Shown one piece after another: positions 42,429 to 50,942 of a stretch of DNA of 64,000 nucleotides. Origin of the DNA: Spectribacter acetivorans (lineage in GTDB: Bacteria; Pseudomonadota; Gammaproteobacteria; Nevskiales; Salinisphaeraceae); the NCBI RefSeq assembly GCF_031846305.1, contig NZ_JAVRHY010000014.1, positions 13,044-77,043 on the forward strand. The letters are read 5' to 3'. Both the position numbers and the translations under genes were made by a program. Within the stretch, counting starts at the first letter, position 1, and each line of letters opens with the position of its first letter. Under the pieces are notes generated by a model. The model was not told where the DNA came from. It did not search any database and saw only the letters and a list, made by a program, of their open reading frames with translations.

Positions 42429-43940
42429 TCAGAGGCCGACGGTGACCGTCTTCGTCTCCAGGTAGTTGTTGAGCACCTGGGCGCCCATCTCGCGGCCCCA
42501 GCCGGACTGCTTGTAACCACCGAACGGCAGCGCCGCATCGAACACGTTGTAGCAGTTCACCCACACGGTGCCCGCACGCAGGCGCGAGGCCATCTTGTGG
42601 GCCTTGCTGATGTCCTGCGTCCACACGCCGGAGGCCAGGCCATAGACGGTGTCATTGGCCCGCCGGATGAGGTCGTCGTCCGCTTCCTTGAACGGGGTGG
42701 CGGTGACCACCGGGCCGAAGATCTCTTCCTGATAGACCTTCATGTCGTCCTTGACATCGGTGAGCACGGTGGGCTCGACGAAGTAGCCGGCGCCCTCGCC
42801 CCGGCTGCCGCCGGCCGCCGCGGTGGCGCCCTGGGTCTTGCCGGAATCGAGGAAACCGGTGACGCGCTCCAGCTGGGTGCGAGACACCAGCGGACCCATC
42901 TGGGTCTCGGTGCTCATGCCCGGGCCCAGCTTGATATTGCGGGCGATGTTGGAGATGCCCTCGACCACCTGGTCGTAGATGCCTTCCTGCACGAACAGGC
43001 GCGAGCCGGCGGCACAGCACTGGCCATGGTTGAAGAAGATGGCATGCGCCGCCCCTTCGATCGCCTTGTCGATATCGGCGTCATTCAGAATGATATTGGG
43101 GCTCTTGCCGCCCAGCTCCAGCGATACCTTCTTGAGGTCGTTGGTGGCAGCCTCGACGATCAGGCGGCCGACCTCGGTGGAGCCGGTGAAGGCGATCTTG
43201 TCGACATCCGGGTGGGCGGCCAGCGGTGCGCCGGCGGTCTCGCCGAAACCGGTGAGGATGTTGACGGCGCCGTCCGGTACCCCGGCTTCCTGCATCAGCT
43301 CGGCCAGCTTGAGCACCGACAGCGGGGTTTCCTCGGCCAGCTTCATCACGATGGTGTTGCCGGTGGCCAGCGCCGGGGCCAGCTTCCAGGCTGCCATCAG
43401 CAGCGGGAAGTTCCACGGAATGATCTGGCCGCAGACGCCGATCGGTTCGCGCTTGAGGTAGCTGTGCCACTCGGCGCCCGGGGCGTAGGGGATGGTCGGG
43501 GAGATGGTCTCGCCGTTGAGCTTGGTGGCCCAGCCGGCCATGTACTGGAACATTTCGGCCGACAGCGGCACGTCCGCGGCGCGGGCGATGGTGATCGGCT
43601 TGCCGTTGTCCAGGGACTCGAGCTGCGCCAGCTCTTCCTGGTGCTCCATGATCAGGTCACCGATCTTCCAGACGATGCGCTGACGCTCGGCCGGCGCCAT
43701 CTTGCCCCAGGGGCCGTCCTCGAACGCCTTGCGGGCGGCCTTGACCGCCTTGTCCACGTCGGCCTTGCCGGCGGACTGCACGTGGGCGATGACTTCATCA
43801 GTGGACGGGTTGTAGACCTCGAAGGTCTCGCCGGACTCGGCGGCGACCCACTGGCCGCCGATGAGCATGTTGCGCGGCTTGGAAATGAAATCCTGCACGC
43901 TCGATTCGAGCGCGACATCCGCAGCTGCTAGTGCACACAT
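42429..43940 (-). CDS. NAD-dependent aldehyde dehydrogenase
   Basis: A 503-residue cytoplasmic enzyme of the ALDH superfamily that oxidises aldehydes to acids. The general-base Glu is in VSLELGGKSPN, the catalytic Cys in FFNHGQCCAAGSR, and the NAD-binding turn in FTGSTEVGR. Length and motifs fit the ExaC/AcoD-like group that accompanies PQQ-dependent alcohol oxidation. A strong ribosome site AGGAGGAG lies 7 nt before ATG 43940. A sigma-54 promoter precedes it, and an AcoR-like activator is encoded divergently, so induction by substrate is likely. Confidence 0.93.
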   Translation of the reverse strand: MCALAAADVALESSVQDFISKPRNMLIGGQWVAAESGETFEVYNPSTDEVIAHVQSAGKADVDKAVKAARKAFEDGPWGKMAPAERQRIVWKIGDLIMEHQEELAQLESLDNGKPITIARAADVPLSAEMFQYMAGWATKLNGETISPTIPYAPGAEWHSYLKREPIGVCGQIIPWNFPLLMAAWKLAPALATGNTIVMKLAEETPLSVLKLAELMQEAGVPDGAVNILTGFGETAGAPLAAHPDVDKIAFTGSTEVGRLIVEAATNDLKKVSLELGGKSPNIILNDADIDKAIEGAAHAIFFNHGQCCAAGSRLFVQEGIYDQVVEGISNIARNIKLGPGMSTETQMGPLVSRTQLERVTGFLDSGKTQGATAAAGGSRGEGAGYFVEPTVLTDVKDDMKVYQEEIFGPVVTATPFKEADDDLIRRANDTVYGLASGVWTQDISKAHKMASRLRAGTVWVNCYNVFDAALPFGGYKQSGWGREMGAQVLNNYLETKTVTVGL

Positions 43941-44048
43941 AGAACTACTCCTCCTGAATTATTCGACATTGACATACGGCTCGCGGCCGTTTTATTCGCC
44001 TGCAGCGATCGTCCGCCGCTGCTGGCGTGTGACCGTCCGCTAGGTTTA

Positions 44049-44063
44049 GCAAAATCCGGACCA
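44049..44063 (-). promoter_or_regulatory. sigma-54 promoter of the aldehyde dehydrogenase gene
   Basis: On the minus strand TGGTCCGGATTTTGC has GG and GC separated by exactly 10 nt, with the T-run before GC, as in TGGCACG-N4-TTGC. The expected start of transcription is near 44037, about 97 nt before the ATG. Confidence 0.75.
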
Positions 44064-44157
44064 CGCCACAACGCGCGCGATGCCCGGTCCATGCGACCAC
44101 GGACCACCCCTCGGTGTTCCACTTCTGGGGCATCGCGGGCGCGTCTGTGGACGAGGC

Positions 44158-44171
44158 GGGACATTTGTCCC
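44158..44171. promoter_or_regulatory. candidate enhancer site for the AcoR-like activator
   Basis: GGGACATTTGTCCC consists of two 6-nt half-sites around TT. It lies about 95 bp upstream of the -24 element of the aldh sigma-54 promoter, a normal distance for an enhancer-binding protein, and about 155 bp from the activator's own start. Confidence 0.55.
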
Positions 44172-44324
44172 TCGGAGCATACCAGCAAGAGTCAGGGCAT
44201 AATGCAGGTTGCAGCCGTACGGCGTTGGAGTGCGTAATATGGGTGACAGAAAGATCTGCCGTTAAGGCGGACGGTGATCATCAGCCGCGGCCCCAGGTGG
44301 CTGCGTCGGGAGGAGAGCGAAATC

Positions 44325-46316
44325 ATGGACCGTCACGAGTCCACCATCATGTCTGTTGCCCGCGGCGGCGGATTCACCGAGGACGGCCGACCGGGCAAGC
44401 TGATCGGCGGGTCCTGGAAGCGCTGCCTCGAGGACTACGGGCTGGATCCGGCACAGATCGCCGTGGATGTGCTTACCCAGCGCGAGCTCACCGAGCACCG
44501 GGATCACATCGGCGAGGTGATCGACATCGCCCGGGCGGAGATGGAGAACCTCGCCGCGCAGATTGCCGGGTCCGGCTATGCGCTGCTGCTGACCAATGCC
44601 GAGGGGGTGATTCTCAGCCACCAGGCGGAGCCGGCGCTGGAGTCGAATTTTCGCCAGGCCGGTCTGTGGGACGGCGCCGACTGGAGCGAGAGCCGCCAGG
44701 GCACCAACGGCATCGGCACCGCGCTGATCGAACGGCGGGCAGTCACGGTCCACTGCAACGACCATTTCGCCACCCGTCATACCAGTCTTTCGTGTTCGGC
44801 CGCGCCCATTCACGCGCCGGCGGGCGAACTGCTGGGCGTGCTCGATGCCTCCTCGGTACAGTGCGAGGACAGCCGCGCCAGCCAGATGCACACGGTCGCG
44901 CTGGTCTCGATGTCGGCGCGGCTGATCGAGAAATGCGTGTTCCTTAACACCTATCGGGATGAAACCGTGCTGCGCTTCCACGGCCGGCCCGAGTTCGTGA
45001 ATCTGGTCCACGACGGCATGCTGGCGGTCAACGGCGAGGGCCGGGTGGTGGCCGCCGACGACAGCGCCGCCATGCAGCTGGGCCACGACGACCGGGATGC
45101 CCTGGTGGGCAAGGAAATCAGTCAGTTCTTCGACGTCACCCCCAGCCTGCTGGCCCAGCGGGTGTCGGAAGGCAATCTCACCGTCTGGCCGATCCGCGAG
45201 GTGCGGCGGGGCCGCCGCTATTTCGCCTGCGTGCGGGCGCCGGGCCGATCGACCGCGGGCGGGCGCAGTGCCGCCTCGACCGGACGCGGGTCCCGCCTGA
45301 GCGCCCGGGGTGGCCGCCGCGAGACCGACCGTCCGACCCTGGATGACCTGCAGGGGCAGGACCCGCGCATGGCATTCAACGTGCGCTGTGCCCGGCGCGT
45401 GGTGGACAAGGGTGTGCAGTTGATGATTCACGGCGAGACCGGTACCGGCAAGGAAGCCTTCGCCCGGGCCGTGCACGAAGCCGGCGCCCGCGCCGAGCAG
45501 CCGTTCGTGGCGGTCAACTGCGCGGCGATTCCCGAATCGCTGATCGAGTCCGAGCTGTTCGGTTACAAGGCCGGGGCGTTCACCGGCGCGCGCCGCGACG
45601 GCATGCGCGGCAAGATTCTGCAGTCATCGGGCGGCACCCTGTTCCTGGACGAGATCGGCGACATGCCGGTCGAGCTGCAGACCCGTCTGCTGCGAGTGCT
45701 GGAAGAGCGCGAAGTCGTGCCGCTGGGCAGCGAGGTGGCGGTGCCGGTGGATCTGAACCTGATTTCGGCCACTCACGCCCCGCTCAAGACCATGCTGGCC
45801 GACGGCCGCTTCCGTGAGGATCTCTACTATCGTCTGAACGGCATCACCCTGACACTGCCGCCGGTGCGCGAACGCGCGGACCGGGATGCGCTCCTGCGGG
45901 CGATCCTCGCCGACGAGGCGGGCGAGGAGACGGTGGAAATGGACGAGGCGGCGGTCGGCGCGCTCATGGCCTATCACTGGCCGGGCAATATCCGCGAGAT
46001 GCGCAACGTGCTGCGCACGGCGGTCGCCCTCTGCGACGAGGGCGTGATCCGGCTGGCCGATCTGCCGGGCGACATCGGCGAGATGTCGGGACTGGCGTTG
46101 CCGGTATCGGCCGAGCAGGCCGCGGCGGATACCAACGGGCAGACACCGCCCGTGGCGGCCAATCCGCTGGAATGTGCCGAGCGCGACGCGGTGATGCGGG
46201 CGCTGCAACAGAACCGCTGGAACATCACCAACACCGCGCGCCAGCTGGCCATGAGCCGCAATACCCTCTACCGGAAAATGAAGAAGCACGACATCGCTCT
46301 GTCCTCCGGCCGCTGA
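44325..46316 (+). CDS. sigma-54-dependent activator, AcoR-like
   Basis: A 663-residue enhancer-binding protein. Residues 60-215 form a GAF sensory domain of the AcoR type (QGTNGIGTALIERRAVTV, then HTSLSCSAAPIHAP); 220-305 is a PAS-like region. The AAA+ domain (about 338-580) has Walker A GETGTGKE, the sigma-54-contact loop GAFTGA (417-422), and Walker B LFLDEIGD. A Fis-type HTH ends the protein (NITNTARQLAMSRNTLYRKM). GGAGGAG (44309-44315) precedes ATG 44325. AcoR-type regulators sense small alcohols, ketones or aldehydes, and the adjacent divergent aldehyde dehydrogenase is the probable target. Confidence 0.92.
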   Translation: MDRHESTIMSVARGGGFTEDGRPGKLIGGSWKRCLEDYGLDPAQIAVDVLTQRELTEHRDHIGEVIDIARAEMENLAAQIAGSGYALLLTNAEGVILSHQAEPALESNFRQAGLWDGADWSESRQGTNGIGTALIERRAVTVHCNDHFATRHTSLSCSAAPIHAPAGELLGVLDASSVQCEDSRASQMHTVALVSMSARLIEKCVFLNTYRDETVLRFHGRPEFVNLVHDGMLAVNGEGRVVAADDSAAMQLGHDDRDALVGKEISQFFDVTPSLLAQRVSEGNLTVWPIREVRRGRRYFACVRAPGRSTAGGRSAASTGRGSRLSARGGRRETDRPTLDDLQGQDPRMAFNVRCARRVVDKGVQLMIHGETGTGKEAFARAVHEAGARAEQPFVAVNCAAIPESLIESELFGYKAGAFTGARRDGMRGKILQSSGGTLFLDEIGDMPVELQTRLLRVLEEREVVPLGSEVAVPVDLNLISATHAPLKTMLADGRFREDLYYRLNGITLTLPPVRERADRDALLRAILADEAGEETVEMDEAAVGALMAYHWPGNIREMRNVLRTAVALCDEGVIRLADLPGDIGEMSGLALPVSAEQAAADTNGQTPPVAANPLECAERDAVMRALQQNRWNITNTARQLAMSRNTLYRKMKKHDIALSSGR

Positions 46317-46333
46317 ATCCGCGGCAGGTAGCC

Positions 46334-46349
46334 TGGCCACTAGTGGCCA
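46334..46349. promoter_or_regulatory. paired TGGCCA hexamers upstream of pqqB
   Basis: TGGCCACTAGTGGCCA is a palindrome made of two TGGCCA hexamers whose starts are 10 bp apart. It lies about 87 bp before the pqqB -24 element. The same hexamer recurs at the pqqA side (50953-50979). Confidence 0.6.
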
Positions 46350-46435
46350 GCAAGCGCGCCACCGAACCGCCGTCTGCCGGTGTCCGGTGAGGGTTGATGC
46401 CCGCTATCCGGCGGTTTTGCGCGAGATGCGACCAG

Positions 46436-46450
46436 TGGCATGGTCCGTGC
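46436..46450 (+). promoter_or_regulatory. sigma-54 promoter of pqqBCD
   Basis: TGGCATGGTCCGTGC matches TGGCAC-N5-TTGC with GG and GC 10 nt apart. The expected transcription start is near 46462, 46 nt before the pqqB GTG. Confidence 0.7.
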
Positions 46451-46507
46451 TGCGGCTTAGCCGCCGCCAGCCGCGGTTATCGATTCAACAAGACAAGGAA
46501 GGCTCTG

Positions 46508-47425
46508 GTGCGAGTTCATGTTCTGGGTTCGGCGGCGGGTGGCGGATTCCCGCAGTGGAACTGCAACAGCGGCAACAATCAGCGGTTTCACGAGGGCGCG
46601 ATGCGGGCGCAGGCGCGCAACCAGTCGTCCATTACCGTCAGCGCCGATGGCGACAACTGGGTGCTGATCAACGTGTCGCCGGACGTGCGCCAGCAGGTGA
46701 TCGGTTTTCCCGGGCTGCGGCCGGCGCCCGGCACCCGCGAAACCGGCATTGCCGCCATCGTGCTGATCGACAGCCAGATCGACCATACCGCCGGGCTGCT
46801 GGTGCTGCGCGAGGGCGCGCCGCTCAACGTCTGGTCCACCGAGCCGGTGCGCGAGGATCTGTCCACCGGGTTGCCGCTGTTCAAGCTGCTGGATCACTAC
46901 TGCACGGTGAACTGGAACGAGATTTCCCTGCAGCAGCCCGAATTCCGGATTCCCCAGGCGCCCGGGCTGGCGTTCCGGGCGATCCAGCTGGAATCGGCTG
47001 CGCCCCCGTATTCGCCGCATCGCAACGACCCGGACCCGAATCGGGGTGACAACATCGGTCTTCTGATCACCGACGAACGCACGGGCGGCAAGCTGTTCTA
47101 CGCCCCGGGCCTGGGCAAGACCGGCCCCGGCGTGGCCGATGCCATGGCGGCGGCCGACTGCATGCTGGTGGATGGGTCGTTCTTCTACGAGGACGAGATG
47201 GTGCGCATGGGCGTGGGTACCAAGCCGGCGTCGGCCATGGGCCACCTGCGCCAGTCGGGCCCCGGCGGCATGCTGGAGCTGCTCGGCGGTTACCCGGACA
47301 AACGCCGGGTGCTGATCCACATCAACAACACCAATCCCATTCTCGATCCGGACTCGCCGGAGCGGGCCGAGGTGGAGAATGCCGGGGTGGAAGTGGCCTA
47401 CGACGGGATGGATATCGAGCTATGA
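46508..47425 (+). CDS. pqqB: PQQ biosynthesis protein PqqB
   Basis: A 305-residue protein of the metallo-beta-lactamase fold that hydroxylates the Glu-Tyr precursor during PQQ synthesis. Family landmarks are VLGSAAGGGFPQWNCNC-like start (here NCNSGNN), NVSPDVRQQV, and DSQIDHTAGLLVLREG. A clear ribosome site (AAGGAAGG, 46495-46502) supports GTG 46508. It is followed by pqqC with a 4-nt overlap. Expression probably comes from the sigma-54 promoter at 46436-46450. Confidence 0.95.
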   Translation: MRVHVLGSAAGGGFPQWNCNSGNNQRFHEGAMRAQARNQSSITVSADGDNWVLINVSPDVRQQVIGFPGLRPAPGTRETGIAAIVLIDSQIDHTAGLLVLREGAPLNVWSTEPVREDLSTGLPLFKLLDHYCTVNWNEISLQQPEFRIPQAPGLAFRAIQLESAAPPYSPHRNDPDPNRGDNIGLLITDERTGGKLFYAPGLGKTGPGVADAMAAADCMLVDGSFFYEDEMVRMGVGTKPASAMGHLRQSGPGGMLELLGGYPDKRRVLIHINNTNPILDPDSPERAEVENAGVEVAYDGMDIEL

Positions 47426-48147
47426 GCGAGCCGTGGCCCAAAGACGAATTCGAACGCCGGCTGCGCGCCAAGGGGACGCGGTATCACATTCACCATCCCT
47501 ACCATCAGATGATGCACAACGGGGAATGCACCCGCGAGCAGATTCAGGGCTGGGTGATCAACCGGTTCTATTACCAGATCAGCATCCCGATCAAGGACGC
47601 CAATCTGCTGGCCAACTGCCCCGACCCGGACGTGCGGCGCGAGTGGGTCCAGCGCATCATCGACCATGACGGTGCGCCCGGTGAAGTCGGCGGTATCGAG
47701 GCCTGGCTGGCGCTGGGCGAGGCGGTCGGGGTGAGCCGCGACACGTTGTGGTCACAGGAACAGGTGCTGCCCGGCGTGCGTTTTGCCGTGGATGCCTACG
47801 TGAACTTCGTGCGTCGCGTGCCCTGGCAGGAGGCCGCCTGTTCGTCACTGACCGAACTGTTCGCGCCGGAAATCCACAAGCAGCGCCTGACCGGCTGGCC
47901 GGACCACTACCCCTGGATCGACGCCGAGGGTTTGTCCTACTTCCGCAAGCGGCTGTCCGAGGCCCGACGGGACGTGGAGCACGGGCTTGATCTCACGCTG
48001 GCGTATTTCCGCACCCGGGCGGATCAGGAACGGGCGCTGGACATCCTGCAGTTCAAGCTGGATGTGCTCTGGACCATGCTCGACGCCATGACCATGGCCT
48101 ACGTGCACCATACGCCCCCTTACTTCAACTGCGACGAGGCTAGCTGA
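47422..48147 (+). CDS. pqqC: pyrroloquinoline-quinone synthase PqqC
   Basis: Catalyses the final ring closure and eight-electron oxidation to PQQ without a cofactor. The 241-residue all-helical protein has the conserved RYHIHHPYHQMMHNG and WVINRFYYQISIPIKDA segments that shape the active site, and the end YVHHTPPYFNCDE. Start and stop overlap pqqB (ATGA) and pqqD (one base), so pqqBCD is a tightly coupled unit. Confidence 0.96.
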   Translation: MSEPWPKDEFERRLRAKGTRYHIHHPYHQMMHNGECTREQIQGWVINRFYYQISIPIKDANLLANCPDPDVRREWVQRIIDHDGAPGEVGGIEAWLALGEAVGVSRDTLWSQEQVLPGVRFAVDAYVNFVRRVPWQEAACSSLTELFAPEIHKQRLTGWPDHYPWIDAEGLSYFRKRLSEARRDVEHGLDLTLAYFRTRADQERALDILQFKLDVLWTMLDAMTMAYVHHTPPYFNCDEAS

Positions 48148-48425
48148 TGGCCGAGACGATCGATCTGAGCCGGCCGAAGCTGGCGCGCACCCACCGCATG
48201 CAGTGGGAAGAGGCCCAGAACTGCTACGTGCTGCTGTATCCGGAGGGCATGGTCACGCTCAACAACAGCGCGCAGGAGATTCTCAGCCGCTGCGATGGCG
48301 AAAAGACCGTCAGCGACATCGTCGCCGAGTTGCAGGCCGCCTTCCCCGGCAACTCGCTGGAGGATGACGTGTTCGAATTCGTCCGGCTGGCCAGTCAGCA
48401 GGGGTGGATCGAACTCGACCTCTGA
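48147..48425 (+). CDS. pqqD: PQQ peptide chaperone PqqD
   Basis: A 92-residue protein that binds PqqA and presents it to the radical SAM enzyme PqqE. The conserved features are RMQWEEAQNCYVLLYPEGMV, LNNSAQEILSRCDGEKTV and the C-terminal FVRLASQQGWIEL. In many genomes pqqE follows directly; here a gene on the opposite strand intervenes and pqqE lies 1 kb further in the other direction. pqqD is the last gene of this short operon. Confidence 0.95.
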   Translation: MAETIDLSRPKLARTHRMQWEEAQNCYVLLYPEGMVTLNNSAQEILSRCDGEKTVSDIVAELQAAFPGNSLEDDVFEFVRLASQQGWIELDL

Positions 48426-48432
48426 GCGCCGG

Positions 48433-49353
48433 TTACAGGCCGGCCAGCGCGCGGACGTGGACGGCAGCGCTTTCGCCCAGGGCATCCAGGTCGTAGCCGC
48501 CTTCCAGCACCGAGGTCACCGGCACGTCGTCGCCTACCGCGTCGATTACCGCGCCGGTGACCCAGGCGAAATCCTCGGCTGACAGTTCCAGACCGGCCAG
48601 CGGATCGGCGCTATGGGCATCGAAACCGGCGGAGAAGATCACCAGTTGCGGCTGCCAGTGATCAAGCAGGTCCAGCCAGTCGCGGGTGATGGCCTGGCGG
48701 AAGCCGTCGCCGTCGGTGCCGGCATCCAGCGGCGTCTTCACGATGTGTCTCGGTTCCTGCGCCAGGCTGGAATAGGGGAACAGCGGATGCTGGAAACTGG
48801 AGGCGTAGCACAGCCGCTTCTCCCCGCGCACGATGTCCTCGGTGCCGTTGCCGTGATGCACGTCGAAATCCAGCACCGCGACACGGTCGAGCTGGTAGGC
48901 ATCCAGCGCATGGAAAGCCGATAGCGCCACCGCGTTGAACAGGCAGAATCCCATCGCGCGATCGCGCTCGGCATGGTGGCCGGGCGGGCGGATGTTGCAG
49001 AAGGCGCGCCTCGGACCGTCGCCGGCCATCACGTAATCCACCGCCGCCACCGTGGCGCCGCAGGCTGCCAGGGTCGCTTCCAGACTGCCGGGGCTCATGG
49101 CGGTATCCGGGTCCAGCGACACGCGGCCGCGGTGTGGTGACGCCGCCTCGATGTCCCGCACGTAGGCCGGTGCGTGGATGCGGTCGATCCGGTCGATGGC
49201 CACCGGTGTGACCGGCGGCTTGTCCAGCAGGTCGAGCAGGCCGTCGGCCATCAGGCGGTCGCGCACGGCGCTCAGCCGTTGCGGCCGCTCCGGATGATAG
49301 GGGCCGGGCTCGTGCTCCCCGCAGGCCGGGTGGCTCAGGTACGCGCAACTCAT
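48433..49353 (-). CDS. histone deacetylase family protein (AcuC/HDAC-like)
   Basis: A 306-residue zinc-dependent deacylase-type protein. It begins with HPACGEHEPGPYHPERPQRL, and has the RPPGHHAERDRAMGFC active-site His pair, the metal ligands in DFDVHHGNGT and a later Asp in SAGFDAHSADP. Bacterial members deacetylate acetylpolyamines, acetoin-pathway enzymes or other targets. It lies between pqqBCD and pqqE, 7 nt after the pqqD stop in convergent orientation and 39 nt after pqqE in the same direction, so it may be read from the pqqAE transcript. Confidence 0.9.
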   Translation of the reverse strand: MSCAYLSHPACGEHEPGPYHPERPQRLSAVRDRLMADGLLDLLDKPPVTPVAIDRIDRIHAPAYVRDIEAASPHRGRVSLDPDTAMSPGSLEATLAACGATVAAVDYVMAGDGPRRAFCNIRPPGHHAERDRAMGFCLFNAVALSAFHALDAYQLDRVAVLDFDVHHGNGTEDIVRGEKRLCYASSFQHPLFPYSSLAQEPRHIVKTPLDAGTDGDGFRQAITRDWLDLLDHWQPQLVIFSAGFDAHSADPLAGLELSAEDFAWVTGAVIDAVGDDVPVTSVLEGGYDLDALGESAAVHVRALAGL

Positions 49354-49392
49354 GGCCTGAGCCTAGCACGCACGATGACGCGGGAAAGACCG

Positions 49393-50586
49393 CTAGAAAT
49401 TCGCGCTCTTGCTGACTGGTTCGCCGTCGACCAGGCCGTGCAGGCGCTTGGAGTTCTTGGGGTTGCGGAAGATCAGCGGCTGCGCGGCGGCTTCCTGCGG
49501 GTCGCGCTCGTTGGCCCGGGCCACCGCGTCGGTCACCACGTGATGGTCGGGGGACTTGCTGCAGACCGGGTCGGCGGCGTACATGTCGCCGGTGAGCATG
49601 TAGGCCTGGCAGCGGCAGCCGCCGTAGTCCTTGAAGCGCTCGTCACAGCTGCGGCAGGGTTCCTTCATCCAGTCGAGCCCGCGGAACATGTTGAAGGCGT
49701 GCGACTCGCACCAGATCTCGTCGATGCTGTGATCCTTCACGTTCGGAAAGTCGATGTTCGGGAGCTGTCGCGCCGCGTGACAGGGCAGGGCCATGCCGTC
49801 GGGCGTGATGGTGAGGAAGATATCGCCCCAGCCGCTCATGCAGGCCTTGGGACGGTCCTCGTAATAGTCGGGCACCACGTAGTAGAGCTTCATGCGGTTG
49901 CCCAGCCGTTCGCGGTATTCGTTGGTCACGCGCTCGGCATGCACCAGCTGCTCCCGGGTGGGTAGCAGGGCGTCCTTGTTCTCCAGCGCCCAGCCGTAGT
50001 ACTGGGTATTGGCCAATTCGACGTAATCCGCCTCGAGCGTCTCGGCCATGTCGAGAATCTCGGCGATATCGTCGATGTTCTTCCGGTGCAGCACGATGTT
50101 GAGCACCATCGGGTAGCCGTGCGCCTTGATGCGCCGGGCCATCTCCTTCTTCTGCTCGAAGCTGGAGGTGCCGCCGAGGAAGTCGTTGAGCTGTTCGTTG
50201 GAGGCCTGGAAACTGATCTGGATGTGATCCAGGCCGGCCTCGTGCAGGCGGCCCACCCGCTCGTCATCCATGCCGATGCCGGAGGTGATCAGGTTGGTGT
50301 AGTAGCCCAGCCCGCGCGCCTCCGAGACGATCGCCTCGAGATCCTTGCGCACCAGCGGTTCGCCGCCGGACAGGCCGAGCTGGGTGGCGCCCATGTCGCG
50401 GGCCTCGCGCAGCACGCGGATCCAGGCATCGGTATCGATCTCGCGACCGATGTTGGCCATTTCCGTCGGATTGCTGCAGTAGGGACACTGCAGGGGGCAG
50501 GCGTAGGTCAGTTCGGCCAGCAGCCACAGGGGCCTGGCGGGGCCGTTGCCGTCATGCCTTGCCGGGAGTCGCTCGACATCGATCAT
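49393..50586 (-). CDS. pqqE: PqqA peptide cyclase PqqE (radical SAM)
   Basis: Forms the carbon-carbon bond between Glu and Tyr of PqqA. The 397-residue enzyme has the radical SAM cluster motif CPLQCPYC near residue 30, the GGEP segment in QLGLSGGEPL, and a C-terminal SPASM region with Cys residues in CMSGWG, PCRSCDERFKDYGGCRCQAY and DPVCSKSPDH for auxiliary clusters. ATG 50586 is 72 nt after pqqA, with a strong hairpin in between. Its N-terminal arm (residues 1-20) interacts with PqqD in the family. Confidence 0.95.
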   Translation of the reverse strand: MIDVERLPARHDGNGPARPLWLLAELTYACPLQCPYCSNPTEMANIGREIDTDAWIRVLREARDMGATQLGLSGGEPLVRKDLEAIVSEARGLGYYTNLITSGIGMDDERVGRLHEAGLDHIQISFQASNEQLNDFLGGTSSFEQKKEMARRIKAHGYPMVLNIVLHRKNIDDIAEILDMAETLEADYVELANTQYYGWALENKDALLPTREQLVHAERVTNEYRERLGNRMKLYYVVPDYYEDRPKACMSGWGDIFLTITPDGMALPCHAARQLPNIDFPNVKDHSIDEIWCESHAFNMFRGLDWMKEPCRSCDERFKDYGGCRCQAYMLTGDMYAADPVCSKSPDHHVVTDAVARANERDPQEAAAQPLIFRNPKNSKRLHGLVDGEPVSKSANF

Positions 50587-50610
50587 GGGAACCTTCCTGC
50601 GCCGGAAAGA

Positions 50611-50637
50611 CGACGGGGGCCCGTCGGGCCCCCGTCG
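50611..50637 (-). terminator. strong hairpin between pqqA and pqqE (attenuator or processing site)
   Basis: CGACGGGGGCCC pairs perfectly with GGGCCCCCGTCG around a 3-nt loop. On the minus strand only a short T-containing run (TCTTTCC) follows, so termination may be partial. This could give more pqqA than pqqE message. Confidence 0.65.
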
Positions 50638-50658
50638 ATAACATCATCGACAACCGTT

Positions 50659-50736
50659 TTACCGGTTGCAGACGTACATCGTGATTTCAAAGCCGAAACG
50701 CATGTCGTTGGCCTTGGGAGCATTCCAGTTACGCAT
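50659..50736 (-). CDS. pqqA: PQQ precursor peptide PqqA
   Basis: A 25-residue peptide, too short for routine gene calling: it starts MRNWNAPKAND and continues MRFGFEITMYVCNR. The Glu and Tyr that become PQQ are in the conserved E-x3-Y unit (FEITMY, Glu17 and Tyr21). GGAGGAG lies 6-8 nt before the ATG. It lies upstream of pqqE on the same strand, and a strong hairpin between them may set their ratio. A sigma-54 promoter lies about 75 nt upstream. Confidence 0.93.
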   Translation of the reverse strand: MRNWNAPKANDMRFGFEITMYVCNR

Positions 50737-50809
50737 TTTGAACTCCTCCGGTTCTGAATGAATGGTCTTTCAGTGCACTCTGAGTGATGCAGGGTGCGTG
50801 CCAGATGCA

Positions 50810-50824
50810 GCAGATGTTGTGCCA
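50810..50824 (-). promoter_or_regulatory. sigma-54 promoter of pqqA
   Basis: Minus-strand TGGCACAACATCTGC matches the consensus TGGCAC-N5-TTGC in all but one conserved position and keeps the 10-nt spacing between GG and GC. The expected start is near 50798, giving a leader of about 60 nt. Confidence 0.78.
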
Positions 50825-50942
50825 TGTCTCGGCGGACCGGGCACAAACGCCGGCATGAGCGGCTTTCGAGTGTCCATTTTATCGTCGGTGCCGCGCCCGA
50901 CCTCTGCGCATTCGTTGCAATACGGCCTTGTGGCGACAGAAT

